A stretch of DNA of 64,000 nt from Pseudovibrio axinellae (GCF_900110875.1 NZ_FOFM01000003.1:1-64000), one strand, 5' to 3'. Shown: positions 1-9,244, counted from the first letter of the stretch. Translations and numbers: made by a program. Notes: a model not told the origin generated them from the sequence alone.

Positions 1-885
1 CCCAGTGCGACACGGGAGGTCGCTATTGTGCAGAGCTTATGTGCTGTGAAGTTGCGGAGCCTCAGAAGCGCTCAGGCAGCGTTTGCTGGAAAGGCCATCA
101 GCGGGGATAACAATGGTGCAGGCTTGGCATTGTGTAGCTTCCAAGCAAACCGTTGCAGCACTGATGAGCTTGTGAGCGCAAGCCCCGCTATGAATGGTTT
201 GAAGCTAATATGGCAGCCGGAGGTAAGCTGAGAGGCTGACGCGCCTCGGTGGCGGATCAATCAAGCAGTTTCCTTCAAGTCGTTGAATTGCCGCCCAAAC
301 TCCCCATCCATGAACTTTGCGTTGTTTTGTGCGTTGCTATGTTAAGGTTTGCGTTGCTTGCGCGGTACAGCCGTTGCTGTGCGCGTTTGGGGGGAGCTTC
401 GGCGTAAGCCGTGTCAGTGGGCCTAACCCCGTTAAGGTGCGCTTGGGGAGCTATCTTTGAAGTGCTCTAACAAGCGTCGAGCAGGATGAGACCGACTGCA
501 GCTCAAACAGCACCGGAGTAACTGGGCAGGGGGATAGATTCGAGTGGTGGACGAAGTGAAAATAGATATCCCCTGCGTTTGGTGAAATCTGATGTTGGCT
601 GGAGAAACACGTTATCCTCGGTAACGGACCGCAAATGGACGATACAACCGCTGTTCTTTCAAGAGTGGAATCTGCATTTGCATAAAGCGGGATAGTCTGT
701 GACGCTGATTTCGTTTTGCCAACGGATTAACGCTGCTGTCGACAGAAGGTCGGTTTGTCCTTGTTGGTGTGATGAGAAAAGTCGGGCGCCTTAGGGCGTC
801 CGAACAAGAAGAAAAACCATCATGAATCGAATACGTTGCATTATGCTTGGTATTTTCTGAATGCGATTAATTCGCGAGTTTCAGT
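1..885. other. gene-poor stretch, no supported gene
   Basis: No reading frame here looks like a real protein. The longest are about 60-67 codons, overlap each other on opposite strands and show no recognisable motif. Around 316-355 the hexamer GCGTTG recurs three times within about 40 nt, and there are several short CTAAC/GTTAA words around 420-470, but they do not form a convincing recombination site. This could be the decayed edge of an accessory region or simply a long intergenic region. Confidence 0.5.
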
Positions 886-1191
886 TTACTCGTAGAAAAT
901 TGAGGTTTTTGAGAGATTGATACAGCTGCCGTTTGAAGAGGGGAGCACAGCCCACGCGCCAGCCTCGTAAAGGTGGGAGACAAGCTGTGGTTCTTCACTT
1001 GCAAACACTGCGATCTTATCGTCGTAACTCAGAATCCTGACTGAAGCCGGAAGCAGTTCCATCTGCAGGCTTTGCGGAAAGGGCACCGCCACTTCATCCG
1101 CGTTGCCAAAGAATGGCACGGCGAGCCCGATGGCCCCCCATGCTAAGCCGATGAGAACGAGGATAAGAGCTATATGCTTTGACTTGCGCAA
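886..1191 (-). CDS. small exported or membrane-anchored protein of unknown function
   Basis: A 101-residue protein that I do not recognise. It starts with two basic residues (MRKSKH) followed by a hydrophobic stretch of about 20 residues (roughly 7-27), so it is probably exported or held in the inner membrane by its N-terminus. The remaining 70 residues have two cysteine-poor mixed segments and no known motif. It is the last gene of a four-gene minus-strand operon, 12 nt downstream of the 357-residue gene, and probably acts with that protein. Confidence 0.6.
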   Translation of the reverse strand: MRKSKHIALILVLIGLAWGAIGLAVPFFGNADEVAVPFPQSLQMELLPASVRILSYDDKIAVFASEEPQLVSHLYEAGAWAVLPSSNGSCINLSKTSIFYE

Positions 1192-1203
1192 ATCAGAGTT
1201 CCG

Positions 1204-2277
1204 CTAGTAATCGTAAATATGCTCAACAACGACGCCTTGTTGCGCCAGCTCCTGAAGCGTCCGCGACAGAGCTGGAACCTTTGACTCTATCAACAATCTC
1301 TGCTGATTGCCCGTATTCCTCTCGGTTTCAGACAGGATAGAAGATGCTGACAAATTCGGTTTTTTTGCGGAACTTCCAGCAAGAACAGATATCAAAATGT
1401 CATCGTTGCCAGCAATCTCGTGGAACATGATGCCGTCTTGCGAAAGACGAAGCACCAGCTCAGTGAACTTGCGATACCGGGGCGTCTGGATGATGAGTTT
1501 ATCATCAAGCTGCTGAACCACCTCCAGATCATACTCTGAAAGAAAATCTGCTCCGTAGGGACTGCTGATGACGGATTGCATGGTCAGTTCATCATGACCA
1601 ACCGTATCCACCGCAGCCGCAATAGCTTTGGCGTACTGCGCCTTTGCCCACCACTCAAGATTTAGTGCAAACCACCGCTCCCAGCTCCGCACGCCATTAT
1701 CGGTTGTTGCGGCGTTGAGTTTTTGACGTGCACCATCAAAGTCAAACCGATACCAGGGTGTCTGGTGGAGGAATTTGGCGTAGTCTGATGAAACGCTGTA
1801 CTCAAGCCGGTCCTGCAAGGAGGCATTGTTCGTGCTGGTCGCTGCTGTCAGCCTGCCCAAAGTCTCTTCATAGGCCGCTTTCATCAGCATCTCGAAGGAG
1901 AAGCTAACCCCGATGGTGTAGATGGTGGCTTTGGTGTCAAACTGAGCCGCCCCCCGTGTATCCGCTTCACTCTTCAGCGCGCACAAACTGGACCAGAAGC
2001 TGCCAATGGCGTTCAGATAGTTGAATTCATGTGGCATGCCGTTTTCGAGTGTGGCGGCATAGTCCTCATAAGCATAAACAATGTGCCATTCCGGGTAAGT
2101 CAGAAAACTGCGGGCTTCCTCGCGCCTGTGAGCAGGCTCCAGCAGACTCTGGTAGTTATCGGCAACCTGCGGTGACGTGCAGGCCTGCTCCACGTATAAA
2201 ATAGGCGCTGCAGCACCAACACCAATGACCAGAACCAGACATAAAACGCCGATGGAGAGCCGTTTAAGAAGCTTCAC
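1204..2277 (-). CDS. conserved-looking exported protein of unknown function
   Basis: A 357-residue protein with an N-terminal signal or anchor (basic MKLLKR, then a hydrophobic stretch to about residue 25). A cysteine at residue 33 lies after the hydrophobic segment, but I see no clear lipobox. The mature part is rich in aromatic residues (for example TYPEWHIVYAYEDYA near residues 60-74) and has no motif I can assign. Its start overlaps the end of the upstream membrane-protein gene by 14 nt, which implies translational coupling. It belongs to the operon led by the FAD-linked oxidase. Function unknown. Confidence 0.7.
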   Translation of the reverse strand: MKLLKRLSIGVLCLVLVIGVGAAAPILYVEQACTSPQVADNYQSLLEPAHRREEARSFLTYPEWHIVYAYEDYAATLENGMPHEFNYLNAIGSFWSSLCALKSEADTRGAAQFDTKATIYTIGVSFSFEMLMKAAYEETLGRLTAATSTNNASLQDRLEYSVSSDYAKFLHQTPWYRFDFDGARQKLNAATTDNGVRSWERWFALNLEWWAKAQYAKAIAAAVDTVGHDELTMQSVISSPYGADFLSEYDLEVVQQLDDKLIIQTPRYRKFTELVLRLSQDGIMFHEIAGNDDILISVLAGSSAKKPNLSASSILSETERNTGNQQRLLIESKVPALSRTLQELAQQGVVVEHIYDY

Positions 2278-2689
2278 GTTGGCTCTCCCTTACAAACTTC
2301 TCACGTCCCCAAAAGCTTGCTGTCAGAGCGAAACCGCCGAGTGCAAAGTGTGGCAGGTTCGCAAGAATCTTCAGGCCGAGCGGGAAAGACTGGAAGCCGA
2401 TCGTAAAGATCGCAAAATCCAAGTAACCAGACCCCGTCAGCAACCCGAACACAGCATCCGCCAAATACAGGGCGCCGAAGTAGCGCAGGAATATTCGCGA
2501 TGCATTTTGTGAGATCAAAGCAGCAACAAGAGCCCATGTGGCACTTGCTCCATGAAGGCTGTCATCAAATAAATCCAGGGCAAAGATGCTGAAAACATAC
2601 CCATTTTCATCAGGAATGCCGGGGATGTAGTTGAGCGATGTAACAGCGAAAAGGATCAGGGCATAAGCAAATGCAATTTTTCTATACAT
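2264..2689 (-). CDS. small integral membrane protein of unknown function
   Basis: A 141-residue, very hydrophobic protein with about four predicted membrane segments: residues 5-22, 45-62, 68-90 and 95-125. The start overlaps the end of the FAD oxidase gene by 8 nt and its end overlaps the next gene by 14 nt, so the three are translated together. It has no redox-ligand motif, although a membrane partner or electron acceptor for the exported oxidase is conceivable. I cannot name a family with confidence. Confidence 0.7.
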   Translation of the reverse strand: MYRKIAFAYALILFAVTSLNYIPGIPDENGYVFSIFALDLFDDSLHGASATWALVAALISQNASRIFLRYFGALYLADAVFGLLTGSGYLDFAIFTIGFQSFPLGLKILANLPHFALGGFALTASFWGREKFVRESQREAS

Positions 2690-4193
2690 TCAAAGGCTCC
2701 TTGGCTGACATGTACGTATCCCAAAGCTGATTGGTAAACCGCATCTGAGGGTCGTATTTCTGCTTCAGCGCGATGAATCTTTGATGGTCAGGGTAGGCAC
2801 GCTCAAACTGGTCCTGCGTTGCGTGCAGGCGGTAAGGCAGATAATAGGTTCCGCCAATTGCCAATGTGCGCTCGATAAGGGCGCGGGTCATCCTTGCCAT
2901 ATCCGCTTCGCCGCGCTTCGACTTCTCCTGAGAGAAAAGCATCACAGCCGCAATCCGGTCTGTTGGGGCAAAAGGCAATACACTCTGCGTGTCTTTGCGA
3001 ACGTAGCGCAGGGTGATATTGAGCAATTCCTGATAGGAGGAAGGAATGACATCCTTACAGGCCTCTATAAACTCCGCAAACCGTGCAGGTTCAACAAAGT
3101 ATTCGTGCAAGATATCCGTTCTGTTGGGGTCTTTATCATCCAGCGTAATAACTGGCTCATTGAGCAAGCTGTTGCGAGTAACGGGACCACTGCCCAATGA
3201 GGCGCCAATGCCAGTTTCAATATCCCAGCGCGTCCTTTTGATTGACTCAGAATGCAGCTGACCACGGAAAATATGTCGGGATGCCTTGCTGATAAAGCCA
3301 GAACCACTTGCCGCTGGCAAGTTTGATTGATCTTCATCTGGACGATAAACAATCAACAATGAATCTTCAAAGAAGCGATCAATATCAACGTTCATGCGGC
3401 CATAGGCCATCTGGATGGACGGATCTTCCGCAAGCACCTCTTGCATGCGCAAACCATATTCGGCAGAGGGCAATTCGATGAACTCGGGAAGCAACCGACT
3501 GTTCGGAACCATGTCCAGCTCCAGTTCGGTGATGATGCCAAAGAGCCCGTAACCACCCATGGCAGCGTTGAACAGCTCACTGTTCTCAGATGGGCTACAG
3601 CGCCGTGTCTGACCATCTGCAAGCACGATTTCCAAAGACCGAACCGTTGACCCGCACCCGGAAAACGGAACAGGCCAGCCGTGAGCATTAACGGAAAATG
3701 TGCTGGCCACGCCAAAGTCATTGTTGGACTGCATTACAGCAGGTGAAAAGCCATTTGCGTCCAGTTTTGTGATTACTTCATGCCACCGCACGCCACCTGA
3801 AACGGTGTAAGTTTTGCGCTCTGGGTGAAGCTCAATGGTCCCGCCATGCAATGAAAGGGCAGCCCCATTGGTTGGCAGAGACTGTCCACCCATTGAATGG
3901 CGGGCAACACTTGCCATCACAGGGTGATTTTCGTCGGCCGCCTGCTTCAATTGCGCTGACAGCTCTGTGCGCAGCGCATCGCTGGAAAGGCCGGAGAAGG
4001 TCTCGTGCTTTTTGACAGTTACTTGAGTGAGTTCGCCAGCGTCACTCAAAATAGTGTCAGCTACTTCATTTTGCGGATCTGCTGGGAGTGCGCCGCCATA
4101 GGACCGAGGGGAGGGTGAAAGAAAATGATACCCGGCAGCACCTGCAAATGCTGCGCCACCAAGAAGAAATGCTCTTCTACTGATTTTTCCCAT
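2682..4193 (-). CDS. Tat-exported FAD-linked oxidase (FAD-binding_4 / ALO-like)
   Basis: A 503-residue flavoprotein of the PCMH-type FAD-linked oxidase superfamily that contains aldonolactone oxidases. The start chosen (MGKISRRAFLLGG) has a well-placed AGAGG ribosome site and begins a textbook twin-arginine signal, SRRAFLL, so the protein should be exported folded with FAD bound. An in-frame ATG at 4226 has no ribosome site. After the signal there is an FAD-binding half with the stretch GGVRWHEVITKLDANG and the glycine-rich MGGYGLFGIITELEL. The C-terminal half ends with QKYDPQMRFTNQLWDTY, like the ALO-type substrate domain. It leads a four-gene operon. The substrate is unknown; a sugar acid, lactone or alcohol is possible. 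Confidence 0.8.
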   Translation of the reverse strand: MGKISRRAFLLGGAAFAGAAGYHFLSPSPRSYGGALPADPQNEVADTILSDAGELTQVTVKKHETFSGLSSDALRTELSAQLKQAADENHPVMASVARHSMGGQSLPTNGAALSLHGGTIELHPERKTYTVSGGVRWHEVITKLDANGFSPAVMQSNNDFGVASTFSVNAHGWPVPFSGCGSTVRSLEIVLADGQTRRCSPSENSELFNAAMGGYGLFGIITELELDMVPNSRLLPEFIELPSAEYGLRMQEVLAEDPSIQMAYGRMNVDIDRFFEDSLLIVYRPDEDQSNLPAASGSGFISKASRHIFRGQLHSESIKRTRWDIETGIGASLGSGPVTRNSLLNEPVITLDDKDPNRTDILHEYFVEPARFAEFIEACKDVIPSSYQELLNITLRYVRKDTQSVLPFAPTDRIAAVMLFSQEKSKRGEADMARMTRALIERTLAIGGTYYLPYRLHATQDQFERAYPDHQRFIALKQKYDPQMRFTNQLWDTYMSAKEPLNV

Positions 4194-4289
4194 AAATGCC
4201 TCTGCAATAATCAAATGAATATCCATCAGAGTTAGGGGGCGGTACCTGTAAATGCAACCGATTGTTGGTTTTACCTATGTGTTCTCCAA

Positions 4290-4352
4290 TTATTGCTTGG
4301 CCAGGATTCAACGCTATGTTGGCCTCGTTTATCCGGGCAGTTATTGCTTGGC
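4290..4352. repeat. 12-bp direct repeat upstream of the FAD-oxidase operon
   Basis: The word TTATTGCTTGGC occurs at 4290-4301 and again at 4341-4352, 51 nt apart, about 100-160 nt upstream of the oxidase start. It may be a regulator-binding repeat. The nearby TetR gene is broken, so its natural partner may be lost. Confidence 0.45.
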
Positions 4353-4744
4353 TCTTCGCTTGCTAGGCTTTCGCTATGCGCTCTGTGAAATGACTACATA
4401 ACTAACTTACAACCAGCGGCGATGACGGAAGTCTTTGTCGATCAGATTGAACCCACAGTGGAGTGTGCAATCATAGCTTTTTGCGAATAGTGATGTGGGT
4501 GAGTTTTAAAGTAAGCCAGCATGACGGCCTCAGAAGAAGACCGCTTGCCAGGTCGCCGCTTCTCAAAAAGGCGGCAGTTTTCAGAGCGAGGGTCTGCAGG
4601 CTGTCGGCTTCTTCGGGGCAGTCGTGCTGGCTATGGGGAGTTCCAGTTGGGCACGCGATGAACGCTTAAAGCTGTCCGTGTTTTTCTGGTATTTCTGAAC
4701 TGCCTTTTCCTGCTCTTATTTCACCTGCGAAAATTGGGGTTTTT
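4353..4744. other. intergenic, no supported gene
   Basis: I see no credible coding frame between the direct repeat and the TetR remnant. The 68-codon frame around 4463-4669 has no recognisable sequence and no ribosome site. Confidence 0.5.
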
Positions 4745-4810
4745 TCGCAGGTGTCGTGATGCGCACACCCCTGCAAACAGGATTTAACTGGGACTCCACC
4801 ACCTCAGGAT

Positions 4811-5361
4811 TTGAATGTGGCCTTGATGAAAGCACCGACCTGCGCGAACTTTTCGCAAATTACCGGCATGGCAAAACCTAGTTTCTACGCAAACTTCGGC
4901 GGGAAAGAGGAATTCTTTCTCAGAACCTTGCAAAGATACGCGCAGGTCGTTGCTGAGCCACTTCTGCAAGCGCTATTGTCCGAAGATGTGTCGACACGGG
5001 CAGAGTTTCAAAGGCTACTTATGACAATCGCATCCACTGTGGCCACAAAGGGGGGCCGAGAGGATGCTTCATATCCGCCTGCTGTTTGGAATACACAGGC
5101 TTGCCAGAAAAACTACGCCATGTAAGCGATGAGCTGATGGAGCGTCGGCTTTCGGTTTTCTGTCAACGGCCGGAAGTTGCTAAAGAAAATGGTGAGATAG
5201 CACAGGACACCAGCGTGGTAGCGATGGCTGGTTTTTTATCTGGGCAGACCCTTGCGATCACCGGAAGGGCCCGTGCCGGGGCGGAGATGGACAGGCTGAG
5301 TGATTTCATCCAAGTCGCGCTCACGGTTTTCGACAAACACAATACTGTAAGCGATCCCTGA
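4811..5361 (+). pseudogene. TetR-family regulator, frameshifted and N-terminally damaged
   Basis: Two overlapping frames together read as one TetR-type repressor. The first contains the second half of the DNA-binding domain, with the recognition-helix pattern QITGMAKPSFYANFGGKEEF. The second carries the ligand-binding domain from GCFISACC (starting about 5062) through LPEKLRHVSDELMERR. The frames switch near 5050-5062, next to a run of six Gs (5050-5055), typical of a one-base indel. The first helices of the DNA-binding domain are also missing or scrambled upstream of 4811, so an internal deletion is likely as well. A sequencing error could explain the G-run shift but not the missing N-terminus. 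Confidence 0.75.
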
Positions 5362-5412
5362 AGCCAGCGTAATAAGACGGGCGTATCTATCGTTTGCACC
5401 TTTCGCGGTGCC

Positions 5413-6183
5413 TCAACCCACGTTGTACTCATAGGGGCGGGTTTCGGTTATGAATTTGAAGCCAACTTTTTCCAAAATGGGTCGGCTCATGTTTGAAGCA
5501 TCAACACTCAAATATTGAACGCCTCGTTCGTCTGCTTCCGCTGCACGGACGCCGAGCAAATTACGATAATATCCCTTACCTCTGGCAGCTTGAAGTGTGG
5601 AGCCACCCCACAAGCCCGCAAAAGGGCTTTCAGGTGTATAGGTTATCCAGGCAGATGAGACTGGGACTTCGTTTTCATAAGCAACGTAGATCGAAATTTG
5701 ATCAGGTGTAGTCTGAATGCGTCTTATAAGGTCCTGTTTTAGGCCCGAAAAGTCAGTTCCCCAGACCTGCTCTGAGACCTGCACCGCATCCTTCACTCCA
5801 ACTTCACTATCCACTCGCTGAATAGTGCTTCTGGTTGTTGCGCTATCAAGGCTCAGTTTGCCAACTTTGCAGAGCATGAAGGCCTCAGTGTCACCTGGGG
5901 TGAAACCTTGTGATACTAACTCTGCAGGCAAAGTTGCAGGTTCATCGGTTCCATAAACTTTCCATTCAAACGATTTTCCTCGTTTGGAAAAGTAATCAAT
6001 CTCGTCCTGAACCGCTTGGTTGATGCTGTCTGCCGGGAACCGATACCCCGCGATATAAGAACCATATTCTTCGGTGGCGACCACCCGAATGGTATTGCGC
6101 GTATTTACTTTTTGCGCGTGGAGAGGATGGCATCCTTCACGCTCATGTCGATAATACAATTCCATCAATTCAGAAATAGTCAT
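5413..6183 (-). CDS. GNAT-family N-acetyltransferase
   Basis: A 256-residue protein whose C-terminal half is an acetyl-CoA-dependent GNAT fold. The acetyl-CoA loop is seen as STLQAARGKGYYRNLL, followed by SVDASNMSRPILEKVGFKF, the usual end of the fold. The N-terminal half (about 110 residues) is a second, less conserved part, as in two-domain GNAT proteins. The start at 6183 (MTISELMELYY) is preferred over the upstream ATG at 6204 because a GAGG lies 7 nt before it. It converges with the TetR remnant. The substrate cannot be deduced. Confidence 0.8.
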   Translation of the reverse strand: MTISELMELYYRHEREGCHPLHAQKVNTRNTIRVVATEEYGSYIAGYRFPADSINQAVQDEIDYFSKRGKSFEWKVYGTDEPATLPAELVSQGFTPGDTEAFMLCKVGKLSLDSATTRSTIQRVDSEVGVKDAVQVSEQVWGTDFSGLKQDLIRRIQTTPDQISIYVAYENEVPVSSAWITYTPESPFAGLWGGSTLQAARGKGYYRNLLGVRAAEADERGVQYLSVDASNMSRPILEKVGFKFITETRPYEYNVG

Positions 6184-6507
6184 GCCGGTGCCTCGCCCAA
6201 TCATACCGCATAGTTTGTGCCCGTTCTCATCAAGGCCTGTCGCAGGTTATCGGAAATTTGCGCGCTTCTATCAATGGTTGAGTTCATAGCGTCGCAAACA
6301 TGGTGTGAGATGACCTCACCTGAAAAGCTCTCAGGGCAAAGCCTGAACGCGGCTATCTGCACTTTCAAAGCTATATTTGCTTAAGCCTGCCAATTTTCTG
6401 CACAGTTGCTGCCCATGCTGCCTGTTTCTTGCCCACCAATTATATGTGCCTTTTCCACACTCAACCTAACGCTACGAAAACATTGATGAATTCCATATGA
6501 GACGATC

Positions 6508-6523
6508 TGGCATGAATTCTGCT
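6508..6523 (+). promoter_or_regulatory. sigma-54 type promoter of the nitrate assimilation operon
   Basis: The sequence TGGCATGAATTCTGCT has the GG-N10-GC spacing of -24/-12 promoters and differs from the TGGCACG-N4-TTGCT consensus at two positions. A start site would fall near 6533, just ahead of the leader hairpin and terminator. Sigma-54 with NtrC is the usual nitrogen-limitation control of nas operons, so the context agrees. The rest of the 6184-6695 interval upstream of this promoter holds no gene. Confidence 0.7.
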
Positions 6524-6546
6524 TAGAAGAGCGTACATAAAATTTT

Positions 6547-6564
6547 GCGTCCAACGAGGGGCGC
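6547..6564 (+). promoter_or_regulatory. leader hairpin with ANTAR-type hexaloop (candidate NasT target)
   Basis: A six-pair stem GCGTCC/GGGCGC (one G-T pair) closes the six-base loop AACGAG. Loops with A at position 1 and G at position 4 are the signature that ANTAR-domain antiterminators such as NasT recognise. A weaker second candidate follows at once: GGC-AAAGCC-GCC at 6569-6580. Its loop also has A1 and G4, and it overlaps the 5' arm of the terminator, so the two could be mutually exclusive. Only the first stem is strong. Confidence 0.65.
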
Positions 6565-6571
6565 TTTAGGC

Positions 6572-6648
6572 AAAGCCGCCAACCTGACTTACTCATTCCC
6601 TCACGCCCTGCGCTGAGTGACGAGACTGGTCAGTTGGCGGCTTTTTTT
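6572..6648 (+). terminator. intrinsic terminator in the nas operon leader
   Basis: The arms AAAGCCGCCAAC (6572-6583) and GTTGGCGGCTTT (6633-6644) are perfectly complementary over 12 bp. They extend inward past one bulged base, and seven Ts (6642-6648) end the structure. It lies 46 nt before nrtA, between the promoter and the first gene, so it is an attenuator that must be read through for the operon to be expressed. Confidence 0.85.
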
Positions 6649-6694
6649 GTTCTGGCGGCGAGCTGGCACCAATGTATTTGAGGGCATCTGGACT

Positions 6695-8077
6695 ATGACA
6701 CCAACTAGGAAACGCAGTTTTAAATCAGCTTGTATCGCGGGGCTCTTGGTGGGCTCCAGTCTTGTTTCGCCAGCCATGGCTGAAATGCTGGATGTCGAAA
6801 AAGATGAACTCAAGCTAGGGTTTATCAAACTCACCGATATGGCGCCTCTCGCCGTAGCCTATGAACTTGGCTATTTTGAAGAGGAGGGCCTGTTTGTAAC
6901 ATTGGAGCCGCAGGCAAACTGGAAGGTGCTGCTGGACAGGGTCATCACCGGTGAGCTGGACGGCGCACATATGCTGGCAGGGCAACCACTTGCAGCAACA
7001 ATCGGCTATGGCACCAAGGCGCATATTGTAACGCCGTTTTCCATGGACTTGAACGGCAACGGCATCACAGTTTCCAACGAAGTTTGGGACATGATGAAAC
7101 CGCACATTCCCTCTGGCCCGGACGGGAAACCTGTTCACCCAATTAAAGCTGACGCTCTTAAGCCTGTGATTGAGCACTTCAAAGCTGAAGGCAAGCCCTT
7201 CAACATGGGGATGGTGTTCCCAGTGTCCACGCACAATTACGAGCTGCGGTATTGGCTTGCTGCGGGCGGCATCCATCCCGGGTTTTACGGTGAAACCGAT
7301 GTTTCTGGCCAACTCCAAGCTGATGCGCTGCTTTCTGTAACGCCGCCACCACAAATGCCGTCAACGTTGGAAGCGGGGACGATCAACGGCTATTGCGTTG
7401 GGGAACCCTGGAACCAGCAAGCGGTGTTTAAAGGCATCGGTGTTCCGGTGGTAACAGACTACGAGATCTGGAAAAACAACCCGGAAAAAGTCTTCGGTCT
7501 TTCAAAAGCGTTTGTCGACGCAAACCCGAACACCACCCTTGCTCTGACCAAAGCGCTTATTCGTGCAGCAAAGTGGCTGGATGAGAATAACAATGCCAAT
7601 CGTGCAGAAGCGGTCGAGATTTTGTCGCGCTCTGAATATGTGGGCGCTGATTATGAAGTCATTGCCAACTCTATGACTGGAACCTTTGAGTATGAAAAAG
7701 GTGATCAGCGGGCGGTTCCTGACTTCAACGTGTTCTATCGATATTACGCCACCTACCCGTATTACTCCGATGCTGTTTGGTACCTGACGCAGATGCGTCG
7801 CTGGGGACAGATTGCGCAATTCAAGCCAGACAGTTGGTATGACGAGACTGCCAGATCCGTCTATCGCCCTGACATTTACATCAAAGCCGCCGGTATGTTG
7901 CTTGAAGAAGGTCATGTTGCCGAAGAGGAGTTCCCGTGGGGGAGTGATGGCTACAAAGCGCCAACGCCAGCAGCGGACATTATTGATGGTGTGCCCTACG
8001 ACGGCAAAACGCCCAACGCTTATTTGGAGAGCCTGAGCATCGGGCTCAAGTCCGGTGAGGTTGTTTCCGGGTCTTAA
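6695..8077 (+). CDS. nrtA: nitrate ABC transporter, periplasmic substrate-binding protein
   Basis: A 460-residue NrtA/CmpA-family binding protein that captures nitrate (and probably nitrite) for the NrtB/NrtC importer. The start at 6695 gives a classic signal peptide ([18 protein letters not shown], cleavage near SPAMA), which argues for a transporter protein rather than the cytoplasmic sensor NasS, a close homologue without a signal. The family patterns [19 protein letters not shown] and [13 protein letters not shown] are present. The gene follows the leader terminator and is the first of seven genes in the same direction. A short hairpin follows it, as after other binding-protein genes in this window. 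Confidence 0.92.
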   Translation: MTPTRKRSFKSACIAGLLVGSSLVSPAMAEMLDVEKDELKLGFIKLTDMAPLAVAYELGYFEEEGLFVTLEPQANWKVLLDRVITGELDGAHMLAGQPLAATIGYGTKAHIVTPFSMDLNGNGITVSNEVWDMMKPHIPSGPDGKPVHPIKADALKPVIEHFKAEGKPFNMGMVFPVSTHNYELRYWLAAGGIHPGFYGETDVSGQLQADALLSVTPPPQMPSTLEAGTINGYCVGEPWNQQAVFKGIGVPVVTDYEIWKNNPEKVFGLSKAFVDANPNTTLALTKALIRAAKWLDENNNANRAEAVEILSRSEYVGADYEVIANSMTGTFEYEKGDQRAVPDFNVFYRYYATYPYYSDAVWYLTQMRRWGQIAQFKPDSWYDETARSVYRPDIYIKAAGMLLEEGHVAEEEFPWGSDGYKAPTPAADIIDGVPYDGKTPNAYLESLSIGLKSGEVVSGS

Positions 8078-8091
8078 GTTCTTTTATGGCT

Positions 8092-8111
8092 GCGCTGCTC
8101 GCTGGCAGCGC
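8092..8111 (+). other. hairpin between nrtA and nrtB
   Basis: GCGCTGC and GCAGCGC pair over 7 bp around a six-base loop, 15 nt after the nrtA stop. There is no T-run. It probably protects the nrtA part of the mRNA or reduces read-through, giving more binding protein than permease. Confidence 0.5.
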
Positions 8112-8157
8112 GGTGCTTTCGAAAAATCAAAGAGTTTAGAATAATGGACACCTCACC

Positions 8158-9234
8158 ATGAGCAATATTTCACAGGGGATTTCCGCTGATGGTTCAGCGG
8201 GCAAAGAGCGCTTCAAAGCGGTGCTGCGAAAGCTCTCTAATCTTTCACAAATTCTGGGGTTGGCCTGGTTCGTCCCGCTGTTTCGTCTGGGCGCTGGAGA
8301 GAACCCAAAGGAACAACTTGCAGAGTTAAATCGCACACTAGTGATTCCGCTGGTTGGCGTGCTGTTCTTCTTGTTTGTGTGGGGCGTGAGCGCCCCGCGC
8401 ATTCAAACATCACTTGGCGCGATCCCCGGTCCGGTTCAGGTGTGGGAGCAGGCAGGCAACCTATGGGATGACCATGTGCGTGAGCGTGAAAAGGCAGAAG
8501 CATTTTATGCGCGCCAAGATGCACGCAATGCCAAGCTGGAAGCCGCCGGCCAGTCAGACAAGGTCAAGCACCGCAAATATACCGGGAAGCCGACTTATCT
8601 GGATCAGATACTGACGTCTTTGTTTACTGTTAGCCTTGGGTTTGTAATAGCGACCGCCGTTGCTGTGCCATTGGGCATTGCATCTGGCCTGTCGCGAACC
8701 GTCAATGGTGCTCTCAGCCCGCTTATTCAAATTTTCAAACCAGTCTCACCACTGGCATGGCTGCCAATCGTGACAATGATTATTTCGGCTGCCTACTCGG
8801 ACCCTTGGAGCTTTATGCCCAAATCCTTGTTGGTGTCGGCAGTGACTGTAACGCTGTGCTCGTTGTGGCCCACGCTGATCAACACTGCGCTCGGCGTTGC
8901 CTCTATCGATAAAGACCTGATGAATGTTGGTCGCGTGCTTCAGCTCTCAACGCTGAAGACAATCACAAAGCTTGTTTTGCCTTCATCCTTGCCGCTGATT
9001 TTTACCGGCCTGCGCTTATCGCTCGGTGTTGGCTGGATGGTGCTGATCGCAGCCGAAATGCTGGCTCAAAACCCGGGCCTTGGCAAGTTTGTGTGGGATG
9101 AGTTCCAAAATGGATCCAGCCAGTCCTTAGCAAAGATCATAGTTGCCGTGCTTACCATCGGTCTGGTCGGCTTCATGCTCGACCGGGTGATGTATGCCTT
9201 GCAGAGCATCTTTAGCCACAACGCGAGCCGGTAG
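8158..9234 (+). CDS. nrtB: nitrate ABC transporter permease
   Basis: A 358-residue inner-membrane permease of the NrtB/SsuC-like family. One hydrophobic segment near residues 60-80 is followed by a charged region of about 60 residues (DHVREREKAEAFYARQDAR), then the five or so helices of the permease core. That core includes the coupling loop (LQLSTLKTITKLVLPSSLP) that contacts the ATPase. It is longer than a minimal NrtB of roughly 280 residues because of the charged insertion. It works with NrtA and the fused ATPase. The start at 8158 was kept; the preceding sequence CACCTCACC is a poor ribosome site. Confidence 0.9.
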   Translation: MSNISQGISADGSAGKERFKAVLRKLSNLSQILGLAWFVPLFRLGAGENPKEQLAELNRTLVIPLVGVLFFLFVWGVSAPRIQTSLGAIPGPVQVWEQAGNLWDDHVREREKAEAFYARQDARNAKLEAAGQSDKVKHRKYTGKPTYLDQILTSLFTVSLGFVIATAVAVPLGIASGLSRTVNGALSPLIQIFKPVSPLAWLPIVTMIISAAYSDPWSFMPKSLLVSAVTVTLCSLWPTLINTALGVASIDKDLMNVGRVLQLSTLKTITKLVLPSSLPLIFTGLRLSLGVGWMVLIAAEMLAQNPGLGKFVWDEFQNGSSQSLAKIIVAVLTIGLVGFMLDRVMYALQSIFSHNASR

Positions 9235-9244
9235 GGAGGAAACC

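Noticed and set aside
300-480. Possible integron attC-like site from CTAAC/GTTAAGG words
   Set aside because: The words do not match the 7-bp core sites in correct order and no matching long imperfect palindrome could be drawn.
6500-6546. A classic P1 stem upstream of the ANTAR hairpin
   Set aside because: TTCT-GCTT-AGAA and similar short stems exist but lack an A1/G4 hexaloop and lie at or before the predicted transcription start.
6695-8077. NasS rather than NrtA
   Set aside because: The protein has a clear signal peptide and is followed by permease and ATPase genes, so it is the transporter's binding protein.
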